A stretch of 64,000 bases of DNA from contig NZ_NEGZ01000001.1 of assembly GCF_002127585.1 (NCBI RefSeq), positions 222,411-286,410 on the forward strand. Direction: 5' to 3'. The notes beneath the pieces were generated by a model. It worked only from the letters and a program-made list of their open reading frames with translations, ran no database searches and was not told where the DNA came from. This DNA is from Janthinobacterium sp. GW458P. Lineage in GTDB: Bacteria; Pseudomonadota; Gammaproteobacteria; Burkholderiales; Burkholderiaceae_D. The first letter of the stretch is position 1; every line of letters starts with the position of its first letter. Shown here in pieces: positions 46,755 through 56,389 of this stretch. A program made the translations under genes and the position numbers.

Positions 46755-47669
46755 TTAGGCGGCGGCTTGGTCTGCGGCGGGCAGCATCGGAAAACCGAGG
46801 CGCTCGCGCGAGTCGTAGTACGCTTGCGCCACCAGGCGCGACAGGGTGCGCACGCGGCCGATGTAGGCGGCGCGTTCCGTTACCGAGATGGCGCCGCGCG
46901 CATCGAGCATATTGAAGCTGTGCGAGGCCTTCATGATCTTCTCGTAGGCGGGCAGGGTCAGCTGCAGTTCGATCAAACGCTTCGCTTCCGCTTCGTAGTT
47001 GCCGAACTGTTCGAACAGCAGGTCCGTATTCGCGTGCTCGAAGTTGTAGGTCGATTGCTCCACCTCGTTCTGGTGGAAGACGTCGCCGTAGGTCAGCTTC
47101 TTCGCCACACCATTTTCTTCCCACTCCGTCCACACCAGGTCATACACGTTTTCCACGCCCTGCAAATACATGGCCAGGCGTTCGATGCCGTAGGTGATTT
47201 CGCCCAGCACGGGCTTGCAATCGAGGCCGCCCACTTGCTGGAAGTAGGTAAATTGGGTCACTTCCATGCCGTTCAGCCAGACTTCCCAGCCCAGGCCCCA
47301 GGCGCCCAGGGTCGGGCTTTCCCAGTCGTCTTCGACGAAGCGCACGTCATTCTGCTTCAGGTCCAGGCCCAGCGCGGCCAGCGAACCCAGATACAGGTCG
47401 AGGATGTTTTCCGGCGCCGGCTTCAAGACCACCTGGTACTGGTAGTAGTGCTGCATGCGGTTCGGGTTTTCGCCGTAGCGGCCATCCTTCGGGCGGCGCG
47501 AAGGCTGCACATACGCGGCGCGCCACGGTTCCGGCCCGATCGCGCGCAGGAAGGTGCCGGTGTGGAAGGTGCCGGCGCCGACTTCCATGTCGTAAGGCTG
47601 GAGCAGGGCGCAACCTTGCTTGTCCCAATAGGTTTGCAAGGTCAGGATAATTTGTTGAAATGTGAGCAT
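46755..47669 (-). CDS. glyQ: glycyl-tRNA synthetase alpha subunit
   Basis: GlyQ is the catalytic alpha subunit that activates glycine. The 304-residue protein starts [20 protein letters not shown]. It has the class II motifs [20 protein letters not shown] and [19 protein letters not shown], with [15 protein letters not shown] and [19 protein letters not shown]. It is transcribed into glyS. A 147-bp gap with an inverted repeat separates it from lnt. Confidence 0.97.
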   Translation of the reverse strand: MLTFQQIILTLQTYWDKQGCALLQPYDMEVGAGTFHTGTFLRAIGPEPWRAAYVQPSRRPKDGRYGENPNRMQHYYQYQVVLKPAPENILDLYLGSLAALGLDLKQNDVRFVEDDWESPTLGAWGLGWEVWLNGMEVTQFTYFQQVGGLDCKPVLGEITYGIERLAMYLQGVENVYDLVWTEWEENGVAKKLTYGDVFHQNEVEQSTYNFEHANTDLLFEQFGNYEAEAKRLIELQLTLPAYEKIMKASHSFNMLDARGAISVTERAAYIGRVRTLSRLVAQAYYDSRERLGFPMLPAADQAAA

Positions 47670-47696
47670 CGTATGAGTTCGCCGCGCGGACGGGCT

Positions 47697-47743
47697 GCGC
47701 TTTGTTAAGGTTTGCTTGAAGCCCGCACGCTGCTAACAAGCGC
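47697..47743 (-). other. inverted repeat in the glyQ leader
   Basis: GCGCTTTGTTA (47697-47707) pairs with TAACAAGCGC (47734-47743) with one bulged base, in the 147-bp gap between lnt and glyQ. On the glyQ mRNA it would form a leader hairpin 28 nt before the start codon. It does not resemble a glycine riboswitch or T-box. The rest of the gap holds GCTAATTTTAGC (47761-47772), a short palindrome. Confidence 0.3.
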
Positions 47744-47816
47744 GTCCGGGCCGGGGTTTTGCTAATTTTAGCGGTTTTTACGGACCCACTGTGACTCTTC
47801 GGGCAATATCGGCCGC

Positions 47817-49397
47817 TTATTGCTGTGCAGCGCGGCCACGGCGGGCGGCGCGCGACAGCAGGAAGGCCGTCAGCAGGGCCAGCGCGGACAGGGCCAGCAC
47901 CAGTTTGTTGCCGTACAGAATGTATGGCGTCATGCCGCCCATGCCTTGCACCTTGGTCGCCAGCGCGGCTTGCTGTTCCGGCGGCAGCAGGCTTTGCACC
48001 ACGCCCTTGCCGTCGATGACGGCCGTGGCGCCCGTGTTCGTCGAGCGCAGCATGGGGCGGCCCGTTTCCAGGCTGCGCATCTGCGAAATCTGCAAATGCT
48101 GCGGGATGGCGATCGAGTCGCCAAACCAGGCCAGGTTCGAGATATTGAGCAGCACGGAGGCCGACTGCTTGCCATGGCGGTGGGCGCTGGCCAGCTGGCC
48201 AGCGATTTCCTCGCCAAACAGGTCTTCGTAGCAGATATTCGGCAGCACCAGCTGGTCGCGTACCTGGAGCGGCGCCTGCACGTCGGCGCCGCGGCCCATG
48301 TCGCCCAGCGGGATGGCCATCATGGCGACAAACCAGTGCAGGCCGGGCGGCACAAATTCGCCGAACGGCACCAGATGGTGCTTGCGGTACTGGTAGTACG
48401 GTCCCGGCGTGCCGTTGGGCGTGATGCCCACGGCCGCATTGTAGAAGCGCTGCTGCTCGTCGAGCACGGGCATGCCGAGCAAGATCGAGCTGCCCGTCTG
48501 CTGCGCATACGTCGCCAGGCTGTCCAGATAGCCGGGCGGCAGCTGGTGCGGCAGCACGGTGACGGCCGTTTCCGGCGTGGCGATCAGGTCGGCCGGGGCG
48601 CTGGTGATGGCGCTCTGGTACATCTGCAGGGCGCCCAGCACGAAGCCGGGGTCGAATTTCTGCTGCTGCGGCACATTCCCCTGCAGCAGGCGCACGGTGA
48701 TCGGGCGCCCGACCGGGTGCGTCCAGTTCACGTACTGCAGGCCCACGCCGGCCGCATACAGGGCGATGACGCCGCCCAGCGCCAGCCAGCGCGTGCGATG
48801 CGTGAGCAGCAGCAGGGCGCCGGCCGACAGGGCCGCCAGCCAGCCCAGGCCATATGCGCCGACGATGGGGGCAAAGCCGCCCAGCGGGCTGGTATTGTGG
48901 GCGTAGCCGGTGGCCAGCCACGGAAAGCCCGTAAACAGCCAGCCGCGCGTCCATTCGAACAGGGTCCACGTGGCGGGCAGTACCAGCAGGGTCATGGCGG
49001 GCAGGGACAGCACCCAGCGGCGGCGCAGCCAGGCGGCCGCGCCCATGGCCAGGGCCACGTAAATGGCCATCAAGAGGGCCAGCAGGGCCACGGCAATGAC
49101 TGCGATCGGCGCGGCCATGTCGCCATAGCGGTGCATGGAGATATACAGCCAGTGCGTGCCGGCCGCGCACCAGCCGAAGCCATAGGCCCAGCCGATCAGC
49201 GCGCCGCCCTTGACGCTCGATGAGCGCAGCACCTGGTAGAACAGCACGCCCAGGCTGAGGATTTGCAGGGGCCAGTAACCGAATGGGGCGAACGCCAGCA
49301 CGGCGACGGCGCCGGCAACAAAGGCAGTCAGCATGCGCGCCCAGGTGCTGCGGGGCGGTTTGGCGGGGGCGTTGGGATCTAAGCGTCTGAAACGCAT
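47817..49397 (-). CDS. lnt: apolipoprotein N-acyltransferase
   Basis: Lnt adds the third acyl chain to outer-membrane lipoproteins. The 526-residue protein has about six N-terminal membrane helices, then a nitrilase-type periplasmic domain. The domain carries the triad glutamate in IATPETAVTVLPH, lysine near YRKHHLVPFGEFVP, and cysteine in NICYEDLFGEE. It ends with a last membrane segment. It is 16 bp downstream of corC. Several lipoproteins in this window would be its substrates. Confidence 0.95.
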   Translation of the reverse strand: MRFRRLDPNAPAKPPRSTWARMLTAFVAGAVAVLAFAPFGYWPLQILSLGVLFYQVLRSSSVKGGALIGWAYGFGWCAAGTHWLYISMHRYGDMAAPIAVIAVALLALLMAIYVALAMGAAAWLRRRWVLSLPAMTLLVLPATWTLFEWTRGWLFTGFPWLATGYAHNTSPLGGFAPIVGAYGLGWLAALSAGALLLLTHRTRWLALGGVIALYAAGVGLQYVNWTHPVGRPITVRLLQGNVPQQQKFDPGFVLGALQMYQSAITSAPADLIATPETAVTVLPHQLPPGYLDSLATYAQQTGSSILLGMPVLDEQQRFYNAAVGITPNGTPGPYYQYRKHHLVPFGEFVPPGLHWFVAMMAIPLGDMGRGADVQAPLQVRDQLVLPNICYEDLFGEEIAGQLASAHRHGKQSASVLLNISNLAWFGDSIAIPQHLQISQMRSLETGRPMLRSTNTGATAVIDGKGVVQSLLPPEQQAALATKVQGMGGMTPYILYGNKLVLALSALALLTAFLLSRAARRGRAAQQ

Positions 49398-49413
49398 TTA
49401 CAGCACGCGCATG

Positions 49414-50292
49414 TCAGAGTTCCAGTTCCGGCACGTTGGGCAGTCGCTCGACGAGCAGCACGTGCACCTGGCGCGCATCGGCGCGCAGCACCTCGAAGCG
49501 CAGATTGCCCAGGTCGAAGATGTCGCCCTTGTGCGCCATGCGGCCCAGGTACTTGGAAACGAGGCCGCCGATGGTGTCGACGTCGTCGTCGACCAGGTGG
49601 CTGCCCACTTCCTCGTTGAACTGTTCGATCTCGGTCAGCGCCTTGACGCGCCAGCGGGGGCCGAACTGGCCTTCCTTCAGCGACAGGATGTTGTCCTCGG
49701 CTTCGTCGAAGTCGTATTCGTCCTCGATATCGCCGACGATCTGCTCCAGCACGTCTTCGATGGTGATCAGGCCGGCGACGCCGCTGTATTCATCGACGAC
49801 GATGGCCATGTGATTGTGGTTGGCGCGGAAGTCGCGCAGCAGCACATTCAGGCGTTTCGATTCGGGGATGAAGATGGCGGGGCGCAGCATGTCGCGCACA
49901 TCGAAAGTTTCTTCAGCGTAATAACGCAGCAGGTCTTTCGCCAGCAGGATGCCGATGACCTTGTCGCGCTCGCCTTCGATCGCGGGAAAGCGCGAGTGGG
50001 CGGTGGACAGGACTTCCGGCATCCATTCCTCGATCGGCTTGCTGATGTCGATGACATCCATCTGCGAACGGGGAATCATGATGTCGCGCGCACAGAGATC
50101 CGACACCTGGAACACGCCTTCGATCATCGACAGGGCGTCGGCGTCGATCAGCTTGCGTTCATGCGCATCGTGTAGAACATCGAGCAATTCTGCACGGTTC
50201 TCTGGCTCGGGGGAAATGAGTGCGGTCAGGCGTTCAAACAGTGACCGGTGGGGCTTGACGTCAGTTCTGACGCCACTAGGGTGCTCGGGCAT
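49414..50292 (-). CDS. corC: CorC/HlyC-family CBS-domain protein
   Basis: The 292-residue cytosolic protein contains a tandem CBS pair (about 65-185, with MIPRSQMDVIDISKPIEE and DEYSGVAGLITIEDVLEQIV). A C-terminal CorC_HlyC domain follows (RWRVKALTEIEQFNEEVG). It is associated with magnesium/cobalt efflux and resistance. In related genomes corC directly follows ybeY. Here two lipoprotein genes and a DUF4259 gene lie between them. lnt follows immediately. Confidence 0.92.
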   Translation of the reverse strand: MPEHPSGVRTDVKPHRSLFERLTALISPEPENRAELLDVLHDAHERKLIDADALSMIEGVFQVSDLCARDIMIPRSQMDVIDISKPIEEWMPEVLSTAHSRFPAIEGERDKVIGILLAKDLLRYYAEETFDVRDMLRPAIFIPESKRLNVLLRDFRANHNHMAIVVDEYSGVAGLITIEDVLEQIVGDIEDEYDFDEAEDNILSLKEGQFGPRWRVKALTEIEQFNEEVGSHLVDDDVDTIGGLVSKYLGRMAHKGDIFDLGNLRFEVLRADARQVHVLLVERLPNVPELEL

Positions 50293-50409
50293 AGGAGGCG
50301 TGAGCCGTTGTTGCGAAGGGATATAGGATACACCAAAAGTGGGGGAATACCGGATTTCCCCGCTTTTGATGCAAATTTAATACGTTGAAGTGCGCCGTTG
50401 CCCGACGTT

Positions 50410-50829
50410 TCAGGCGTCCGGGCCCAGCACGCGCGCGCGCAAGGCCGCCACGTCGGCCTGCCAGTCGGCGTAGTGCTCGCTGTCCTGCCACAGCTGGCGC
50501 AGTTCCGACGACTCGGCCGTGATGCGCTCGAAGGCCAGGCGCGCCTTGTCCAGCAGCGGCGGCGTGACCTTCTTCCTGCAGGCGGCCACCCATTCATCGA
50601 CTTCCGCGGTGGCCGGGTCGTCTTCGCCCGGCTTGCCCTGCAGGCGGGCGATGACTTCCAGCGCGGCCAGCGCCTCGGCGGCAAACGGCGCCTCGAGCTC
50701 CGCTTCCGCGCTGTCGATGACGTTGTCGAGCGTCGTCTCGACCAGTTCCAGAGTTTTATATTCGTGCAAGTCCTGCGCCCAGTCCATGGCGTAGTCGTTG
50801 CCGAAGGCGTCGGTGGCCCAAGTGCCCAT
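50410..50829 (-). CDS. DUF4259 domain-containing protein
   Basis: A 139-residue soluble acidic protein starting MGTWATDAFGNDYAMDWAQD, the recognisable opening of the DUF4259 family. The function is unknown. ATG at 50829 is chosen because it begins exactly at the family motif; a longer reading to 50889 adds unrelated residues. It lies between corC and a lipoprotein gene and appears to be part of a small accessory insertion in the operon. Confidence 0.85.
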   Translation of the reverse strand: MGTWATDAFGNDYAMDWAQDLHEYKTLELVETTLDNVIDSAEAELEAPFAAEALAALEVIARLQGKPGEDDPATAEVDEWVAACRKKVTPPLLDKARLAFERITAESSELRQLWQDSEHYADWQADVAALRARVLGPDA

Positions 50830-50895
50830 GCTGTGTCCTTGTTGCGTTGTATGGAATGGCAGGCATTTTGGCATGCCTGCCATGGCCATGCGGAT

Positions 50896-51486
50896 TTAAT
50901 TGCGCAGGATGGGTTCGTCCAGCAGGGCTTGCTGCATCTTGCGCATGGCATCCGTCAGCGCCCGTTTGCCGGTGATGGCGTGGTCTTTCTTGAATTCGCT
51001 GAATTTTCCTTCGCCCACGCCGACGACTTTCTTCGACACGATTTCCTTGCCGCTGGCATCGCTGATGTTGCAGGTCAGGTCGACGCTGAACCGGGTCGGC
51101 GGCCAGGTGAAGGCGCTGTCCGACGAAGAACTGGTCGACAGCTGCGGCGTCACGACATACACGATCTGGTGACGCGCCATGGCTTCCTGGTCAGCCGGGC
51201 TTTTCAGCGTGGTGACTTCGCCAAAGACATTCGACAGCATTTTGTACAGCGACAGCTCCATGTCGCGGTAGGGGAAATAGCTGACCTTGTCGCCACCGCC
51301 GCCGCCAGTGGTGACTTCGGTTTGGCGCAGCGTGTCGCTGATGTAGTACGCGACATTTTTCTTGACCGGGCGCGCGGTATCGGGGCGTTCGATGCCGGCG
51401 AGGTTGGGCGCGATGACCATGGGATGGGCGCAGCCCACCAGGGCGACGGCAACGGCAAGCGTTGCAAGGAGTTTGGTAATAGCCAT
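50896..51486 (-). CDS. predicted outer-membrane lipoprotein, unknown function
   Basis: The 196-residue protein has a lipoprotein signal MAITKLLATLAVAVALVGCAH with the lipidated Cys19, and Ala at +2, which favours outer-membrane sorting. The mature part has DTARPVKKNVAYYISDTLRQ, a five-glycine run (TTGGGGGDKVSYFPY) and VDLTCNISDASGKEIVSKK. I do not recognise a family with certainty. ATG at 51486 gives a clean signal peptide. A second lipoprotein is encoded 35 bp upstream, so they may form a pair. Confidence 0.8.
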   Translation of the reverse strand: MAITKLLATLAVAVALVGCAHPMVIAPNLAGIERPDTARPVKKNVAYYISDTLRQTEVTTGGGGGDKVSYFPYRDMELSLYKMLSNVFGEVTTLKSPADQEAMARHQIVYVVTPQLSTSSSSDSAFTWPPTRFSVDLTCNISDASGKEIVSKKVVGVGEGKFSEFKKDHAITGKRALTDAMRKMQQALLDEPILRN

Positions 51487-51521
51487 GTGATATGGATTGC
51501 GTGAAGTAGGGGGACGCCGGC

Positions 51522-52076
51522 TTATTGCAGGCTGTTGTTGAAGTCCTTGTCCTGATACAGCTGGGCGAGCAGTTTCTGCACGACGACCGTGTATTCCTGC
51601 ATGGCGCGCGGCAGCGCAATGGCGCCGGCAAACGAGGATGGCCATTCATGGCTGGCTGTCTTGACCTGGTCATAGCGTACCTCGCCGGCTTTCTTGACGA
51701 TGAAGCGCGCTTCCAGCATGGCCGTGCCGGTGCTGAAGCCCGACGCGTCGAATTCATTTTGCAGCAAAGTGCCGGAAATTTCGATATCGGCATCCGGCGC
51801 CAGCTTGTTTGCCAGGCTCAGTTCCTGTTTCAGCGCCTCTGCCACATACACGGAATAGGACTTCTCATACGGCGAGGCCAGGGACGAGCCACGCATGGAC
51901 AGCGGGGCATCGGCCTTTTTCTGTGCGGTGAAAACGCCCACCTTTGCCTGGCTGCCGGCGCTATTTTTGAGTGTCTGGACGTTGTCCATCGACGGGGTGT
52001 AGGGTGGCGCGACGGTGGAGCAGGCGGAAAGGGCGATGGCGGACAAAAAGGCAAACACAATTTTGGCGTGACGCAT
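51522..52076 (-). CDS. predicted outer-membrane lipoprotein, YajG-like in layout
   Basis: The 184-residue protein starts MRHAKIVFAFLSAIALSACST, a lipoprotein signal with Cys19 and Ser at +2. The mature domain carries SPYEKSYSVYVAEALKQEL and ADIEISGTLLQNEF, and later EARFIVKKAGEVRYDQVK. This layout recalls small outer-membrane lipoproteins such as YajG, but I claim no orthology. ATG at 52076 is chosen for the signal peptide. It has its own TATAAT about 125 bp upstream and is followed by the second lipoprotein gene. Confidence 0.78.
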   Translation of the reverse strand: MRHAKIVFAFLSAIALSACSTVAPPYTPSMDNVQTLKNSAGSQAKVGVFTAQKKADAPLSMRGSSLASPYEKSYSVYVAEALKQELSLANKLAPDADIEISGTLLQNEFDASGFSTGTAMLEARFIVKKAGEVRYDQVKTASHEWPSSFAGAIALPRAMQEYTVVVQKLLAQLYQDKDFNNSLQ

Positions 52077-52200
52077 GCTGAAATGACTCCCTGGGTTCGG
52101 ATAGTGGTAGTTGATCCATTCCTCTTGCGTGAATGGAGGATCTTTGCCTGGTGGCATCGCCAATTCTTTTGCATGAATGTGGCGAATATGGCAATACCGT

Positions 52201-52206
52201 ATTATA
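52201..52206 (-). promoter_or_regulatory. -10 box upstream of the lipoprotein pair
   Basis: A perfect TATAAT on the minus strand (52206-52201) lies in the 288-bp gap between ybeY and the first lipoprotein gene, in a locally AT-rich stretch. The best -35 (TTGATT) is 20 bp away, so spacing is poor. It suggests the inserted genes have their own promoter. Confidence 0.35.
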
Positions 52207-52364
52207 TCGTTGCGTTTTGGCAATTGAATCAAGCCGCGCAGATATATTTCAGGGGGGCAGTCACGGGGCAGGGGCGCACGCGGGCATTTGGCCAGCGTGG
52301 CAATGGCGGCAGTGGCATGGCGCGCACTGCCGCCCGGGAGCGATCGCGGTTGACGGGGCCAGGC

Positions 52365-52829
52365 TCAAGCCTGGTAGGGATCGGTAATCCCCAGCCCGGC
52401 CAGGATCTGCGTCTCCAGCCCTTCCATCTCGGCCGCTTCCTCGTCGTCCATGTGGTCGTAGCCCTGCGCGTGCAGCACGCCGTGCACGATCAAATGGGCC
52501 GTGTGCTCTTCCACGCTTTTCTTTTGTTCGGCCGCTTCCTTTTCCAGCACGTCCGTGCACAGGATGATGTCGGCGCGCGTCGGCTCGTCCTCGGCCAGCT
52601 CTTCGCCTTCGTTGTAGGCGAACGTCAGCACGTTGGTGGCGTAGTCCTTTTCGCGGTAGTCGCGGTTCAGGCTGCGGCCTTCTTCCGCATCGACGAAGCG
52701 GATGGTGAATTCGGCGGGCGCGAACAGGGCCGCCTTGACCCAGCGGCGCACTTTCGGGCGCGTGATCAGGGTTGCCAGGCGGGCATCCGGGTATTGCACG
52801 GACAAGGACAGTTTATTTTTTTCGGACAT
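52365..52829 (-). CDS. ybeY: endoribonuclease YbeY
   Basis: YbeY is a zinc-dependent RNase needed for 16S rRNA 3' maturation and ribosome quality control. The 154-residue protein has the metal motif [20 protein letters not shown] (His116, His120, His126) and [19 protein letters not shown]. Its ATG overlaps the 3' end of the phoH-like gene by 17 bases, as is common for the ybeZ-ybeY pair. Confidence 0.96.
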   Translation of the reverse strand: MSEKNKLSLSVQYPDARLATLITRPKVRRWVKAALFAPAEFTIRFVDAEEGRSLNRDYREKDYATNVLTFAYNEGEELAEDEPTRADIILCTDVLEKEAAEQKKSVEEHTAHLIVHGVLHAQGYDHMDDEEAAEMEGLETQILAGLGITDPYQA

Positions 52830-53877
52830 TTTTGGCGGCTGCTGGTTTGATCAGGGGGAGTAACTGGGCGGCGTCGGCGCTGGCGGCCTGCGCCGTTTCA
52901 TAGGCGTCGACGATGCGCGCCACCAGCGGATGGCGTACCACGTCGGTGCTGTTAAATTGCGTGAAGCCGATGCCGCGCACATCCTTGAGTACGTGCACGG
53001 CGTCGATGAGGCCGCTTGTCTGGCTCTTGTGCAGGTCGACCTGGGTCACGTCGCCCGTCACCACGGCCTTGCTGCCAAAGCCTATACGCGTCAGAAACAT
53101 CTTCATCTGCTCGACGGTGGTATTTTGCGCTTCATCAAGGATGACGAAGGCATGGTTGAGGGTGCGTCCGCGCATGTAGGCCAGCGGGGCGATCTCGATC
53201 ACCTGTTTTTCAAACAGTTTTTGCGTGCGATCAAAGCCCAGCAAATCATACAGCGCATCGTAGAGGGGACGCAGGTAGGGGTCGACCTTTTGCGCCAGGT
53301 CGCCCGGCAGGAAGCCCAGGCGCTCGCCCGCTTCGACGGCGGGGCGCGTCAGGATGATGCGCTTGACGGCGTCGCGTTCGAGCGCATCGACGGCGCAGGC
53401 GACGGCCAGGTAGGTTTTACCCGTGCCGGCCGGGCCTACGCCGAAGCTGATGTCGTGTTCGAGGATGTCGCGCAGGTAGGCGATCTGGTGCGGCGTGCGT
53501 CCGCGCAGGTCGGCGCGCCGCGTTTTCAGCACGGGGCTGGCGATGTCCGGCTCGACGAAGGTGCTGGCGGGCGTATTGGCGTGGTGTTCCGAGGCGGCGG
53601 ACAGGCCGGCGCGCTGTTCCACCAGGGCCAGCTGCACTTCTTCCAGCGGCACGACCTTGTTGGCGATGGCGTAGAACTGTTCCAGGATTTCCACGGCGCG
53701 CGCGGCATTGCTGCCGCCGACGATGAATTTTTCGCCGCGGCGGAAGATCGTCACGTCGAGGGCGGCGGAAATCTGGCGCAGGTTTTCATCGAGCGGCCCG
53801 CACAGGTGCGCCAGGCGCGTGTTGTCGAGCGGCTCGGGGATGAAGTAGTGCGGCTGTATCGGGGCTTTGGTTTTCAA
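52813..53877 (-). CDS. ybeZ: PhoH-like ATPase YbeZ
   Basis: This 354-residue PhoH-family ATPase has Walker [39 protein letters not shown] and Walker [21 protein letters not shown]. It partners YbeY in RNA metabolism. The start is TTG at 53877, which overlaps the miaB stop (TTGA). No ATG start is as well placed, and [12 protein letters not shown] follows directly. Confidence 0.94.
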   Translation of the reverse strand: MKTKAPIQPHYFIPEPLDNTRLAHLCGPLDENLRQISAALDVTIFRRGEKFIVGGSNAARAVEILEQFYAIANKVVPLEEVQLALVEQRAGLSAASEHHANTPASTFVEPDIASPVLKTRRADLRGRTPHQIAYLRDILEHDISFGVGPAGTGKTYLAVACAVDALERDAVKRIILTRPAVEAGERLGFLPGDLAQKVDPYLRPLYDALYDLLGFDRTQKLFEKQVIEIAPLAYMRGRTLNHAFVILDEAQNTTVEQMKMFLTRIGFGSKAVVTGDVTQVDLHKSQTSGLIDAVHVLKDVRGIGFTQFNSTDVVRHPLVARIVDAYETAQAASADAAQLLPLIKPAAAKNVRKK

Positions 53878-55241
53878 CTGGCTCTTTTCAATGCGGGGGC
53901 GCTGGCGACGAGTTCGCCGCGCAGGGTGTAGGAATGGCTTTCGGTGATGCGCACGTCGACCAGCTGGCCGACCAGCTGCAGTGCGTCCGGGCCGGCGTCG
54001 AAATTGACCACGCGGTTGTTTTCCGTGCGGCCCTGCAGTTCGCTATCGTCTGTATCCTTTTTGGAGCGGCCTTCGACGAGGATGGTTTGCACGCTGCCCA
54101 CCATGGCCAGGCTGTATTTGCGCGTGTTGGCGTCGATGGCCGCCTGCAACTGCTGCAGGCGGGCCAGTTTCACGTCGTGCGGCGTGTCGTCTTCCAGGCT
54201 GGCGGCCGGCGTGCCGGGGCGCTTGCTGAAGATGAAGCTGTAGCTGTTGTCGAAGCCGACATCGGCGATCAGCTTCATCATGGCGTCGAAGTCGGCCTGG
54301 GTCTCGCCGGGGAAACCGACGATGAAGTCCGACGAAATGGCCATGTTCGGGCGCACGGCGCGGATGCGGCGGATGATGGACTTGTATTCGAGGCCCGTGT
54401 AGCCGCGCTTCATGGCGCCGAGCACCTTGTCGGAACCGTGCTGCGCCGGCAGGTACAGGTGGTCGACCAGCTGCGGGATCTTCGCATAGGCGTCGATCAG
54501 GCGCTGCGTGAATTCCTTCGGATGGCTGGTGACGAAGCGCATGCGTTCAATGCCGGGAATGTCGGCCACGTATTCGAGCAGCAGGGCGAAGTCGGCAATG
54601 TCGCCGCCTTCCATCGCGCCCCGGTAGGCGTTCACGTTTTGCCCCAGCAGGGTGATTTCCTTGACGCCCTGGGCGGCCAGGCCCGCCACTTCCGTCAGCA
54701 CATCCTCGAAGCGGCGCGAGACTTCCTCGCCGCGCGTGTAGGGCACGACGCAATAGCTGCAGTATTTGCTGCAGCCTTCCATGATGGAAACAAACGCCGA
54801 GGCGCCGTCCACCCTGGCCGGCGGCATGTGGTCGAATTTTTCGATTTCCGGGAAGCTGATGTCCACTTGCGCATCGCCGCTGGCGCGGCGCTGCTCGATC
54901 ATCTGCGGCAGGCGGTGCAGCGTCTGCGGGCCGAACACCATGTCGACATACGGCGCGCGCTTGACGATGGCGTCGCCTTCCTGCGAGGCCACGCAGCCGC
55001 CCACGCCGATCAGCAGGTGCGGCTTGGCCAGCTTGAGTTCGCGCAGGCGGCCCAGGTCGGAAAACACTTTTTCCTGTGCCTTTTCCCGCACGGAGCAGGT
55101 GTTGAGCAGGATGACGTCGGCATCTTCCGGCGTGTCGGTGCGCACCAGGCCGTCGGAGGCGCCCAGCACGTCGGCCATCTTGTCCGAGTCGTACTCGTTC
55201 ATCTGGCAGCCGAAGGTTTTAATGAATACTTTTTTCTGCAT
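53874..55241 (-). CDS. miaB: tRNA-2-methylthio-N6-dimethylallyladenosine synthase
   Basis: MiaB methylthiolates i6A37 in tRNAs reading UNN codons. The 455-residue radical SAM enzyme has three cysteines for the auxiliary cluster (Cys12, Cys49, Cys83) and the SAM cluster motif [16 protein letters not shown] (Cys157, Cys161, Cys164). It also has [18 protein letters not shown] and a C-terminal TRAM domain. ATG at 55241 ([17 protein letters not shown]) matches family starts. A longer in-frame extension to 55520 is not family-like. Confidence 0.96.
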   Translation of the reverse strand: MQKKVFIKTFGCQMNEYDSDKMADVLGASDGLVRTDTPEDADVILLNTCSVREKAQEKVFSDLGRLRELKLAKPHLLIGVGGCVASQEGDAIVKRAPYVDMVFGPQTLHRLPQMIEQRRASGDAQVDISFPEIEKFDHMPPARVDGASAFVSIMEGCSKYCSYCVVPYTRGEEVSRRFEDVLTEVAGLAAQGVKEITLLGQNVNAYRGAMEGGDIADFALLLEYVADIPGIERMRFVTSHPKEFTQRLIDAYAKIPQLVDHLYLPAQHGSDKVLGAMKRGYTGLEYKSIIRRIRAVRPNMAISSDFIVGFPGETQADFDAMMKLIADVGFDNSYSFIFSKRPGTPAASLEDDTPHDVKLARLQQLQAAIDANTRKYSLAMVGSVQTILVEGRSKKDTDDSELQGRTENNRVVNFDAGPDALQLVGQLVDVRITESHSYTLRGELVASAPALKRAS

Positions 55242-55903
55242 GGAGTCGGTGCTTATCGGTAAATGGAGCGGCAAATAAGTGTGGCGGCAAATCAGCCGGC
55301 CAGGCGGCTTGCGCCGTGCGCCGCTCGGGGCGGGAGGCGGTGGATGACCGGCCGGGCGCCTCTGGCTGCCCGGTGGCAGGCTCGCTGCAAGTTCAGGCCA
55401 TAGTTTAGCGTAAATCGCCGGGACGGGCCATGCCGTGCTGACCTTGCAGACAAGATTGCAGGGGGAGCATGACGTCGGGCACGGTGATGCTGTAAAGCAT
55501 TTATTGCCGTGCGACACCATTGATTTGTAACAAGTTGCTGCAAAGCCTTGTGTGCGCCCGCTGGCATCCTAATGTGTTGAAATAGCATCGTTGCCAAGCC
55601 AACCAGCAGCTTGATTGATATTTAACAATCAGGAAGTTTGCGCGAGGCGCAGATGCAGCGTGTTTGGGCTAGTATATTGTCTTATATGCAATTCATTTCG
55701 GTGGGTTGCACATGCTTTTACTCACGCGGCAAGCGGCGCACGTTGATTGGACGTGGCTGTGCGAGTCCTGTGCAGGCAGTGCGATATGGATGGAAGGCAG
55801 AGGGGAGGGCTGAATCTGATGGAAAGACGTTTATTTAAACACTCTAAGCCAGCCTTAAGTTCGTATCGGCATTCTTTCAACATTCACCAGACGAGGAAAA
55901 ATC
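55242..55903. other. 660-bp intergenic region between miaB and an HTH gene
   Basis: No gene is convincing here. It is divergent, so it should hold both promoters. The right half is AT-richer, with GTTTATTTAAAC (55829-55840), a short palindrome 64 bp before the HTH gene. A ribosome-binding site GAGGA lies just ahead of that gene. I see no tRNA-like cloverleaf. A small RNA cannot be excluded. Confidence 0.5.
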
Positions 55904-56230
55904 ATGGCACATCATGCATTAGCATCGCAAGAGAGTTACAACCCTAACCACCTGCTCGACATTCTGCTGAGTAAGATGCAGCTGAAGAATGATGCAGCGC
56001 TGTCACGCCTGCTCGAAGTGGCGCCACCCGTCATCAGCAAGATTCGCCACCACCGTTTGCCGGTCGGCGCCTCGCTGCTGATACGCATGCATGAAGTGAC
56101 GGGCATGAGCATCCGTGACCTGCGCGACCTGATGGGCGACCGCCGCACCAAGTACCGTTTGTCCGACGCCCAGGGCCGTCCAAAAGCAGAAGACCGCGGC
56201 GATGCGCAAGAATCGAATTACGCGCACTGA
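55904..56230 (+). CDS. small helix-turn-helix DNA-binding protein, unknown role
   Basis: The 108-residue protein has a predicted Cro/XRE-like fold. LDILLSKMQLKNDAALSRLL and EVAPPVISKIRHHRLPVG read as the turn and recognition helix, followed by ASLLIRMHEVTGMSIRDLRD. A charged tail rich in Asp and Arg closes it. It has a good ribosome-binding site (GAGGAAAAATC before ATG), long flanking non-coding DNA and a downstream hairpin, so it is a single-gene unit. Its targets are unknown. It could sense membrane or phage signals, but nothing in context says so. Confidence 0.75.
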   Translation: MAHHALASQESYNPNHLLDILLSKMQLKNDAALSRLLEVAPPVISKIRHHRLPVGASLLIRMHEVTGMSIRDLRDLMGDRRTKYRLSDAQGRPKAEDRGDAQESNYAH

Positions 56231-56324
56231 GGTGGCGGTTGTACGCTGACTGTGCCGCTTGCGTAGCTGCTGGCGGCACCAGGCTGGCGTGGACCGGGCA
56301 AGACGGAACGATGGCAGTACCCAT

Positions 56325-56354
56325 AACGGCTTTCGCCTCCAGGCGAGGGCCGTT
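56325..56354. terminator. hairpin after the HTH gene
   Basis: AACGGC (56325-56330) pairs with GCCGTT (56349-56354), with an inner stem CGCCT/AGGCG, followed by TGCGTTT. It lies between the convergent HTH and HDOD genes and could terminate both. Confidence 0.5.
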
Positions 56355-56389
56355 TGCGTTTGGGGTTCTGCCTGCCGAGTCGGCCTGAA

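Noticed and set aside
44660..46915. A 751-codon plus-strand frame opposite glyS
   Set aside because: It is antisense to a complete glycyl-tRNA synthetase beta subunit and shows no recognisable motif, so it is a coding shadow.
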